Below, piece by piece: positions 23,096-31,394 of a DNA stretch of 64,000 bases. The number at the start of each line of letters is the position of its first letter. The stretch's first letter is position 1. The stretch spans positions 1 to 64,000 of the forward strand of contig JABYQU010000050.1 of the NCBI GenBank assembly GCA_022264855.1, read 5' to 3'. Source of the DNA: Lenzites betulinus (taxonomy: Eukaryota > Basidiomycota > Agaricomycetes > Polyporales > Polyporaceae). The position numbers were made by a program, and so were the translations under genes. The notes below the pieces were generated by a model, which made no database searches, was not told the origin of the DNA, and saw only the letters and a program-made list of their open reading frames with translations.

Positions 23096-23632
23096 TGTCT
23101 TTGGGCTGTGGTTTGTTCAGATAATGTTCTACCTGTGGAGTAGAGTGTATTAGTGAATGAGTAAAGCAAGTGCGAGCCAAAACGAATGAAATACAAGCAC
23201 AGGAGGAGGAGCTGCACTCCCCCCGGGGTGGGCGGAGCGCAACTCCACCGTCCGTCGGCCGATTCGCGCGCATTACGGCTCGTTCGAACGCGCTGGACTC
23301 CCCCGTCATGGGAACGTACTTTGCGCGCCGAGGCGACAAATAACGGACGAGATATCGCCCGTTCTTTGTCGCCTTTCTTACCCTGTTACTGTATGTAGTG
23401 TAGCGCGGTTAGTACTTACCGGATTTCCGTTCCGTTTGCGCGCGATTGTAGCCTGGGCTCTCCTGAGTAAGACGCGCTAATTTTGAAGCGAATCGGAGCA
23501 GGAACGAGCGAGGTAGAGGCGGAACAAGCAGGGAGGGGAGGGTGGCTAAGGCAGGCTTGCCTAATTGGGAAGTGGCTGAGAGGGAGGCAGAGGCGCGCGC
23601 GGGAAAGCAGGCAAATGTGATAAGGACGCAAT

Positions 23633-24931
23633 CTACAATAGATAACAGATTAGAGACTCCCGGGGGCGCCAGCGCTGTCCCCCGGGCCTGCCTACCATAT
23701 TAGGCAGGTCCCGGAGGGCAGCGCTGGCGCTCCCGGCCGCCCGTGATACATCAGGAACGCTTCCTGTTCCTGATGTAAAGCGGCGCGGAGTCCTAAACGG
23801 TTCCTGATACATCAGAACTACAACAGGGGCTGTTAGCACGGAGAACGTACCGCGCTCGAAGCCCTGCTCGTCGTACCACTCTGCGTAGTCCTCCTCCGCC
23901 TGGGTGTTGCACTTCTGGCGCCGACGGTGGCACCTGTGGCACTTCGTCGCCCCTTCGCCCAGGATGCAAAGGAGGGCCGACTTGCGGCAATTGTTACAAC
24001 GTTCGTATTGCTATAGACAAGTCAGTGCGACCGCGACGAAGGGAAGGGCACGGAGAAGTACTCACCCGCCAATGCTTTCCGAGCATGGGCTCGGCGGCCT
24101 GCGCGGCGCGCGGCACCATCATCTTCGTCCTCTTCCTCGGCGGCGGGTTCGCGCGGGGCGCGCGCGGGCGAAGTTCGCGCGTCGAGGCCGTGGAGGGCGC
24201 GCGATCGACCGCCATGGCGTTTGCGCCGTCGTCGCCGCTAGCGGGGCCGTCGTCTTCGTCCGCGGCGGGGTCGTCGACGATCTCGACATCGTCCGTCTCG
24301 TCCTCGTCGCCATCCGGCTTGAAGGACGCCGAGTCGCGCGGAATGATCTCGACCGACGGGCTGCGCGCGCGCTTCTTGGAGGCCTTCGAGCCGCGCGAGC
24401 TGATGACGACAGAGGGGGCGCTGGCGCACGAGCGGCCACTGCGTGCGGACGGGGTACGAGGTGGCGGGGTCGCGGCCTGGATCTCGCGCAGGGCGGCGCC
24501 GAAGGGGTCGGAGTCCTCGCGCTCAGCCGCGCGGGCAGCGGCGCGCCGTTCGCGCGCGGCAACGCGACGGTCGCGCGCAGCGAGGATCTGCCCCCGCGCC
24601 CACTCGGGCCATTCGGCGTCTTCGAACGCGAAAGCGTCCTCCACGCGGTCCCAGACCGCGTTGGCGTGGCTGTCGAGGACAAAGGGCGGGCAACACGCTT
24701 TCTCCGCCGCGTCCTATGGAGGAAGATGGTCAGCGCGCGAGAGAAAAAAGGTAGAACGCGTGGGCGTACCAGTACGCGCGCGGCGCGGCGAGCCCACTTG
24801 CGGCACTCGCTCCCCGTCGCATCGTCCGTGGGCTCCACATCCCACACTGGCGCCATCGAGGTCTCCAGCGCGCGGACGAGCTGTTCATCCTTGCCACCCC
24901 AGGTTTGAGTAGAAGCGGAGGGGGCGGGCAT
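23633..24931 (-). CDS. Cys-rich zinc-cluster-like protein, unnamed agaricomycete family
   Basis: Exons 24770-24931, 24066-24713, 23851-24010 and 23633-23817 sum to 384 residues in phase. The last intron is only 33 bp but has a GTACGT donor, GCTAAC branch and TTGTAG acceptor. Order along the protein: a short Trp/Cys N-terminal region (ALETSMAPVWDVEP), a charged helix (AARERRAAARAAERED), an acidic/Ser-rich disordered stretch with basic nuclear-localisation-like PPPRKRTK, then a cysteine cluster RCNNCRKSALLC followed by KCHRCHRRRQKCN. The spacing is close to, but not the same as, fungal Zn2Cys6 binuclear clusters, so DNA binding is an inference. The C-terminal exon contains a large palindrome. 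It lies upstream of a TET/JBP gene on the same strand. Confidence 0.66.
23662..23736. repeat. Imperfect palindrome, about 34-bp arms, within a coding exon
   Basis: The left arm GGCGCCAGCGCTG to GGCCTGCCTA pairs with TAGGCAGG to CAGCGCTGGCGC around the loop CCATAT, with a few mismatches and one-base bulges. Confidence 0.8.
23747..23777. repeat. Perfect 12-bp inverted repeat
   Basis: TACATCAGGAAC and GTTCCTGATGTA flank a 7-nt spacer. A further partial copy (TTCCTGATACATCAG) follows at about 23,801-23,815. Confidence 0.8.
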
Positions 24932-25350
24932 TGCGGCAGTGAGTAGGTGGCGGGAGCGAAGCGAGCAAGGTGGGGCGAAGGAGGAAGGAGGCGAAAAACG
25001 ACGGAGGGAGGTCAGGCCTTTTCTGAGGCGAGGACAATAGCGCGGCGACCTCGCGCGCGACCCTGCATGAGCGCGCGTTTAGGCGCTACGCGCGCGGCAA
25101 TGCGCGAGCTCCGCGGAGCCGCGCGCGCGACGGGCTCAAGCGCGCGCCTGCCCGTTGGCGACCCTGACGGACCTACCGGGCTTTGGGAACGACGCGCAGA
25201 CAGTGCAACCGCCATTCCGGGACGCAAATCCGAGGATCTGAAGCACTCAGCGCAAGGATGACGTCACAAACGCGTTTATTTCTCGAAGTCCGCGTCCCCG
25301 GTGCCCCACAGTTGCGCGCGACCATTCCTCCCTATAGCGCGCGCAGCCCT
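24932..25350. other. Intergenic region
   Basis: Promoter side of the zinc-cluster-like gene, with many CGCG runs; no further feature supported. Confidence 0.4.
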
Positions 25351-26002
25351 CTACATTTCCGCGGTCCGCGGAACCGTGCGCGCGTCACCATGGGCGTCGT
25401 TACTCTCCAAGATGTCCAAGTCCCCCTCCCCATAGGCGAACTGTGCGTTGACTAGCTCGCGCTTCAAGTCCTGGATGTCCTGCAAGTGCCCTTCGACGCG
25501 GACCAAGGTCGACGGAGCTGGCGCGTTCATTGGATCCAGCGCGCGCAGGCCTACAAGAGCGTCGCGATATTCGCGCGCGCGGTGTTCTAGCAGCGCGAGG
25601 ACCGGCAGCCATTGATTGAAGATCATCGGCGCGACTCTGGTGCGCATGGCGTAGAACTCGTCCTCAAAGACGCGCGCAAGCCCAAGTTCGGGCGGAATGG
25701 CCGCGACGATCCCCTCGACGGTCTCTACGCGCTCCGCAAGCGTGGTCCCGCGCGGGTAGACGATATAGTGGGCCTCCTGCGCGCGCGGTCAGCAACAGCG
25801 CGCGGAGGCAGCGCGCGCGACTCACAAAGGCGCGCACCACGGCAGCTATGCGCGCGCGCAAGCCCTCCTCCGATCCACGTCCTCCCTCAACGACCCGACG
25901 CAGCGCATTGGTCGCGCGGTCGATCCGAGGCAGGGTGGCATCAGGATGAAGGCTGCGCAGCTCGACACCGACTTGCAAGAGTTGTTCTAGTGTCATGCTC
26001 AT
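25351..26002 (-). CDS. Small helical protein, unrecognised
   Basis: Exons 25826-26002 and 25351-25776 (intron of 49 bp, GTGAGT donor) encode 200 residues starting MSMTLEQLLQVG. The sequence is mostly helical: LRARIAAVVRAF at the end of exon 1, then RGTTLAERVETVEGIV, LALLEHRAREYRDALVGL and DIQDLKRELVNAQF. It has no transmembrane segment or catalytic motif that I can see. A strong TATA box lies 41 bp upstream. It is on the same strand as, and upstream of, the zinc-cluster-like gene and the TET/JBP gene, so the three may travel together, but no function is known to me. Confidence 0.62.
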
Positions 26003-26042
26003 GGTGGCGGCGAGGTCCACCACTATCCTCCACTCAACCCGG

Positions 26043-26050
26043 CTTTTATA
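26043..26050 (-). promoter_or_regulatory. TATA box of the gene starting at 26002
   Basis: TATAAAAG reads on the minus strand 41 bp before the ATG. Confidence 0.6.
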
Positions 26051-26975
26051 CTGCCCGGGCTCTATGGCGTCGATCGGGTTGACCAGGGACGGTCAAGATT
26101 TTAGTGGGGGGGAGATGATACGCTCCACAGGCGTTCCAGGCCAGAAACCCTCCTTTTCCACCCTTGCGCGCGCACGCCAACCACAGCGCGCGCCGAGCCC
26201 ACCGCACACCTCGGTACCCCCTACGTCGCGCGCGCAGTGCGCGTAGCCCATCGCGCGCAAGGTCAAGATGCGCGCGGGGCACTTTACCACGGCGCGCGCG
26301 ATGCCTGTCGCTATCCAGAGCCCTCTGCCCTAGCTGCTCGCGCGCGCGGGTCCGCTGGGCGCATCAGTGGCGCGCGCACGAGGCGCGCGAAGAGTCGGAT
26401 CGCGCGCGGCGAGTGCGCCCGGCGCGCGAGGCATCCCGGGCCCGGTTTCCGCTTATCTTCCGTGTGGTAGCACGTGTTTTTGATTCAGCCTGCGGGCATT
26501 CTTGTACATAGTCATTTCGGGGCATTCGAACCCCCCAGACAATCCACCCCTCACTCTCTCAACTGCTGGGAACGTGTCCCTCGCGCTTCGCGACGTGCAA
26601 CAGCTTCCCCTTCAAGGCAGGACGACTGGAGACCTCTCCGCTGTGACAGCGTACCGTCAGTTGCGTATATTGCGTCTATCCCGTTGCTCCTGCGTTTCAC
26701 TGCGTGCGTACTGCGTTGCGAAGCCCCGTGGCTGACTGCGAGCGTTGCGTTATTCCTGCGCGCGTTGCGTTACTGAGTTTACCTCCGCGCGCGCCCTTCT
26801 ACCGCGCGAGTCCGCGCGCGCTCCCACCCGGTGCGCGAGAGACCTCCCTCCTGCTCGCGCGCGAACAGTATACGGACCGGCCTACCAGCGAACCTAGGGA
26901 GCTCGAGACCTTACTCCCCTTCATCACACACCTAGACGTCCTCTACCTCTCGGCTATCGGCCGTCAGAGCACCTC
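26051..26975. other. CGCG-rich intergenic region
   Basis: No supported gene. CGCGCG runs are very frequent, especially 26,160-26,450 and 26,760-26,870. Confidence 0.4.
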
Positions 26976-28049
26976 TTACCGTAACACCGGCATGCGAGCT
27001 TCCATTGCAATGGTATCGAGCTCGAGTCCGAGGAACTCAAGGGCGGTGCATGGGAAAATAGTCTTTGCTTGTTGGAACTCGAGCCCTAGCTGGGAGCCCA
27101 ACGCCATGATCCACTCGATAGCTGCATGGGCGAGTGTAGTGGATGTTGTTGGTGGGAAGAGTGGAAGGAAGTCGTCGAGGTAATGTCGTAAGGATGCGGG
27201 GATATGGCGGGAAATGATCCAGTGAAGAGCCTTGGCGAAGAGATTGAAGATGTAAGGGGCGGATTTGGCACCGAAGATGAGCACCACATGGTAGTAGAAC
27301 TTGCCGAGCCAGTGGCAACCCAAGAGCGGCCAATCTTGATAGCGCACAGGGATCTGACGGAAGGCGTCTTTGAGGTCGAGCTTGGCAAGCAGCGTGCCAG
27401 GACCCAGGCGGCAAATCTCTGCGACAGCGGAGTCGAAGGACTCATAGGTGATGTGACTTTCGGAGTCAGGTATGCCGTCGTTGACAGAGTCTCCGTGCGG
27501 CCAAGAGAGATGGTGGATGACGCGTAGTTTGGCAGGGTTGCGTGGGCGTGAGACGACTCCCAGGGGGGAGGTTCGGAACTGTTCCAGAGGAGGAGACAGG
27601 AACGGACCATGTATCCGTTGGCGGGGTAAGAGTGCAGAAATGTCGGCGGAGACTGTCGCGGGATGGTCATGGGCCGTGGTGAGATTGCGGCAGTCTTGAG
27701 TCTTAGGGGAGCCCGTAAAACCAAGTGCAGCACCATAATCGATTATATGAAGTAATGAAGATACAAAGTGAGGGTCAGGATAATCGGCGAGGTGTACAGC
27801 CCATACATCGCGCTGAAGGGATGTATGTGCGTGGTGCTGGTCATCAGAGCGTAGACGAACGGAGTTGCAGCGGGGATCGGTATTGGGCCAAGCGGGGGGT
27901 GGCGGACCGGGCGGAAAGAGGCGTGAGTGGGGTAGAGAGGAAATGCGAGGGGACCGGGTGACGAAGGAGGTGACCGAGGGCGCTGTGTCCTTTGGGTGAG
28001 GATGAGCAGCAGGTGAGAGAGCAGCGCGGCCGCCCGTCCTGCCAGCGCC
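26976..28049 (-). pseudogene. DIRS-like retrotransposon pol fragment (reverse transcriptase)
   Basis: A continuous minus-strand frame from 28,049 to the stop at 26,976 encodes a reverse transcriptase. Recognisable blocks are LGVVSRPRNPAKLRVIHHLS, LLAKLDLKDAFRQIPVR, GKFYYHVVLIFGAKSAPYIF, the catalytic RHYLDDFLP and ALEFLGLELDTIAMEARMP. It resembles the reverse transcriptase of agaricomycete DIRS/tyrosine-recombinase elements. RNase H and recombinase parts are missing: the frame ends just after EARMPVLR, so the element is 3'-truncated. The frame is that of the gag gene upstream, from which it is separated only by the TGA at 28,050-28,052. Confidence 0.85.
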
Positions 28050-29030
28050 TCAAGAGGGTGAGTTAGCCGCCTTCGGACAGCTCATTTGTCCATGATCGGT
28101 GGCGCCACAGCTAGCGCACTTGTGAATGCGCTTGTAGCGGGACGGCGTTGTGCAAACCCCTTTGTTGAAGAGTCTGCAAACCTCGGTGCCAGTGGGGGAA
28201 GAGCTGCCGCTTGGCGTCTGGGCTTTTGCAGAGTTGCCGCGCATTGCAGCCATACGGGGGCGTTCCTTGCCGATGAGGTACTTTGACTGGAGGCGGGAGT
28301 CGATAATGTCCCAGCCAGAGTAGTCGCCATCCGCCATGAGACTGCGCTGCTTGTGGTGAAAGTCCATATGATAGGCCAGGACAGCAGACCACTGGTACTC
28401 CTCATTGAACTGCTCGAGCTGAGTGATGTAAGCCCATGATCCGGTAACGAGTTGGGACACCGCTGCTAGGCTGCCGCTGGAAGCCGCGAACATGGTGAGG
28501 ATGTGGAAGTAGGTGGCGAGTGGGGTGAAGATGGCATGAAAGGATGGGTAGTCTTTTGCGGAGGGGTCGCGGAAGGTGAAGCCCCCGGCTCCGGCGTCGA
28601 ATTCGAGGACGGAGCGGGCATTACGGTCGCGTGACTTAGAGTCGAGTTTGCTCAGATCGGAAGGCTTGAACTCGTGGCGCGCAATCTCCAAGAGCATGCC
28701 TGCCTCAATGTGAGGGAAAAGCTTGATAAGTGACGTACCGGCGGGGGATGGGATATTGGTAGGCGGCACAAATTGCGGGAACGAGGAGGGTGTGACGGGC
28801 GTGGTAGGTGTGTTTGCGGAAAATGCAGAGGTGGCTGCCTGAGAACCGAACCCGCCGCTGAGCAAAAACGCGACTTGTGCGGGTGTGAACATCAGACCAG
28901 CGCTGTTTTGCTCGGCGGATGTGGCTGCTGCTGGCAGCAGGCCGTCGGCGGTCGATGGCCCGCCGCTCGCGAGGGACGCCGGTTCAGTGTGGGCAGGTGT
29001 GCCCACGGTGTTATTGTCGGTGCCAGCCAT
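28050..29030 (-). CDS. DIRS-like retrotransposon gag protein
   Basis: 326 residues. The N-terminal third is Ser/Thr/Ala-rich, the middle is a capsid-like helical region (YPSFHAIFTPLATYFHILTM), and the C-terminus has a CRLFNKGVC segment, Cys-His-rich, followed by a CCHC zinc knuckle CASCGATDHGQMSC (C-x2-C-x4-H-x4-C). These are the nucleic-acid-binding features of gag proteins. It directly precedes, in the same frame, the reverse transcriptase fragment. Confidence 0.82.
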   Translation of the reverse strand: MAGTDNNTVGTPAHTEPASLASGGPSTADGLLPAAATSAEQNSAGLMFTPAQVAFLLSGGFGSQAATSAFSANTPTTPVTPSSFPQFVPPTNIPSPAGTSLIKLFPHIEAGMLLEIARHEFKPSDLSKLDSKSRDRNARSVLEFDAGAGGFTFRDPSAKDYPSFHAIFTPLATYFHILTMFAASSGSLAAVSQLVTGSWAYITQLEQFNEEYQWSAVLAYHMDFHHKQRSLMADGDYSGWDIIDSRLQSKYLIGKERPRMAAMRGNSAKAQTPSGSSSPTGTEVCRLFNKGVCTTPSRYKRIHKCASCGATDHGQMSCPKAANSPS

Positions 29031-29117
29031 TGGATCGTGTGCAATCGTGGGCTCGCGAGGGAGGAAACGACCGTTGGGGCCGCGTTGAGGCTGTTCGCGT
29101 CGGCGTGGAGCCGTGAT

Positions 29118-29199
29118 TTTCGAGCACGCGGGTGAGAGAGGGGATGTAAGAGCGCAAGGACTACACTACCTTTCGAGCACGCGGGTGAGAGAGGGGATG
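29118..29199 (+). repeat. Two 29-bp direct repeats
   Basis: The identical block starting TTTCGAGCACGCGGGTGAGA lies at 29,118-29,146 and 29,171-29,199. It is just upstream of the gag gene and may be part of the element's 5' terminal region. Confidence 0.8.
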
Positions 29200-29502
29200 G
29201 AGTCACTATAGTACTGATCACGCCGAATATATAGTAGAACGAGAGTCTGTCTAAGCGGCGACCAGGCGCACTTCCGCGCAAAGCGTCCGCAGCCATGGCA
29301 GGGGAAAAGCGCAAGGCTGCAGCTCAAATTGCTCTTTGGGACGAGTCGGTTTTGAGTTGGAGGCCAAGCGGGCGCTTGGGCGACGGCGCAGAAACTTCGA
29401 GTGCTATGCATAGACCAACGACAACAAGTTGTCCTAAACAGCTTATTGTCAAAGAGCAAGATGGTGCAAGAATGACGCAATCGTAAAAGAATGTACACAC
29501 CG

Positions 29503-29640
29503 AATTCCGGAATTCCGGAGTTCCAGAGCGCGGGAAAGTCGGAGTTCGGAGGTTCGGATGCGCGGGAACTCGGAGTATGAAGTCCGGAGCGCGGGAAAGC
29601 CGGAGTTCGGAGCTACGGAGCGCACGGAGCATAACACTGA
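29503..29640 (+). repeat. Degenerate short tandem repeat, CGGAGTTCGGAG/GCGCGGGAA motifs
   Basis: GGAGTTCGGAG or GGAGTTCC blocks alternate with AGCGCGGGAAAG for about 140 bp. Not coding. Confidence 0.7.
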
Positions 29641-29966
29641 GCAATAGCGAAGGGTTGAGGAACCTGTCTGGTCGGCACCGCGAACCTGAAAGTCTCGTAG
29701 GGGCGACCGCTCCGCTGGATCCACCATGATACAAGAACCCTGCACAACGCAAAAATTTTCGGCACCCTCAGGGATAGCGCTCCGCGGCATGCCAAAACCC
29801 TTCTCCAAGGAGCCTAGAGGGCCGGCGGCCGTGTATACACCGGGCAAGTTAGCTGTTGAAGGCCACAACGCGTACTAGCCGTCGGGCATGTTAACTGGCG
29901 TTGAATTGAGGATTACAAACAGGAAGAGGTGTTCGACTCCATAAGCTAAGCAATGTCCTGCGAGTT

Positions 29967-31001
29967 CTACATCATGCCTCTCGCCTGTGCCAAAGCATCT
30001 TTGATCTTGACACGATTGATCCACTCTTCTCGTACAGCTGCAGCGTTGGGTGGCGCTGAGTTACTGGCCATGGCCCTCATCTGCGCCTTGATCAAGCCAC
30101 CCACAGCCGCCATGAAGACTACGTCGGAGAGCGCCAGTAGAAGCGAATCCAAATGCTTGAAACGTGGTGTCAACGGCAACTCGTCTAGCCCATCCCCCAA
30201 GAGGAGGAGATCTGCCTTGCGGTAGGCCATGGATTGGTAATCACCTGTGTCCCACTCCGCGACCGTAACCTTGATCTTCGTCTTCATGTCGTCCTCGATT
30301 TTGTCCTCGGTCTTCATCATGCTCCAGGCGGCCACCCAGAAGAGCGACTCGTAGTCGTGGCGCAACTCGTGCGCAATCTGCGGGTTCCTGGGATTCTCGG
30401 CCATGTCCTTCAGAAGCTCGATGGCCATGAACGGAAGCGTCCCAGCTCGGTGCCGCGCCGTCGCACCCTTAGCAGTCCCGTTCGAGTCCAATTTGACCGC
30501 CAGGTCGAAGTTAGTGAGGACGAAGTGCGCTCCGTCGCCTTCATGCTCCGGATCCCACATGATGTTTGTGAAGCTGACGTCGCGGTGCAGGACGAGTGCA
30601 TCGTAGCGCAGGGCATGCAATGCTAGACGAGCGATGAGCATGAGGTGCTCGCTGGCAGTGAACATGTGCGCACCATCGGTCATTTGGTCGACCATATCGA
30701 TGAGCTCGTCGGGGTATTGGGCGAGCCGGATTTTGAGCGGCAGATAGCGCTTGAACACGATGATTCGGGTGGATATCGTGTCCTCCACCCTGGCAAATGT
30801 GTTGGGCTGGAGCATTGAAAGGCGCTGACGAACGCCGTCCGGCAACAGGGAGATGCGGGTGAGGTCGCAGTCAGATGCGTAGATCTCTGGAAGATGAGGG
30901 ACCTTTTTGGCAGTATTCGCGTTCTCAGTGAGCGTACGCTCAGCGATCCGCCCCGCTGCCTGGTGAGCCCTTTTCAAGGCCGCCTTCTCAGTCTCTTTCA
31001 T
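29967..31001 (-). CDS. FunK1-type protein kinase, 5'-truncated, with altered DFG-equivalent
   Basis: 344 residues of a kinase of the FunK1 family, which is widely expanded in agaricomycetes. Catalytic loop LHRDVSFTNIM (HRD-equivalent plus metal-binding Asn)and the later GTLPFMAIELL are present; the tail HDYESLFWVAAW is typical. The activation-segment motif reads LTNFDLA, where family members usually have DFDLA, so the magnesium-binding Asp is Asn. Normal FunK1 proteins are longer; the N-lobe here is incomplete and no glycine loop is visible. Together these suggest a degenerate or inactive copy, although the frame is open. It is divergent to the LKR/SDH gene, 393 bp apart. Confidence 0.8.
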   Translation of the reverse strand: MKETEKAALKRAHQAAGRIAERTLTENANTAKKVPHLPEIYASDCDLTRISLLPDGVRQRLSMLQPNTFARVEDTISTRIIVFKRYLPLKIRLAQYPDELIDMVDQMTDGAHMFTASEHLMLIARLALHALRYDALVLHRDVSFTNIMWDPEHEGDGAHFVLTNFDLAVKLDSNGTAKGATARHRAGTLPFMAIELLKDMAENPRNPQIAHELRHDYESLFWVAAWSMMKTEDKIEDDMKTKIKVTVAEWDTGDYQSMAYRKADLLLLGDGLDELPLTPRFKHLDSLLLALSDVVFMAAVGGLIKAQMRAMASNSAPPNAAAVREEWINRVKIKDALAQARGMM

Positions 31002-31394
31002 GACCGAACCAGAGGTTGGTTAACGAGCCCATGCAGCTGGTCGGATCCCGGCCAGAGCGGGTCGCGTGCTGCCGTGTGAGGAAGTCGCTCGATCACGTGT
31101 GCGCGACGCGCACTCGAGGTCCAAACATTGGCCAGACGCGTCCTCTCTCTCTTCTACCATCGACCGACTGCGTGTGGACTGCATAGCACTCATATCTCTA
31201 GCGGCAAGCCATGAGGACAAGCAGGACCGGCGGGGATACAAGGCGGGACGCCCGCGTGTAGCGATCGTAAGTTGGCCCTCCTCCCGCGGCTCGGATCATA
31301 CTCGACCTACGCGCCCTCTCCCTGTCATGAGCTCCTTTCACTCTCTGAGACCACCACCACCCACTACCTGCTACCTGTCTACCTGCATATTGAC
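31002..31394. promoter_or_regulatory. Divergent intergenic region
   Basis: Separates the kinase fragment from the LKR/SDH gene; contains pyrimidine-rich stretches before the LKR/SDH start. No clear TATA box. Confidence 0.35.

Larger units (their letters stand above)
22383..23632. other. Intergenic region rich in palindromes
   Basis: No supported gene. It contains a short direct repeat of GTTTTGCTCA near 22,751-22,771 and two of the large palindromes listed separately. Confidence 0.5.

Noticed and set aside
27086..27736. 216-codon minus-strand frame
   Set aside because: Out-of-frame shadow of the reverse transcriptase, whose true frame carries the YLDD and LKDAFRQ motifs.
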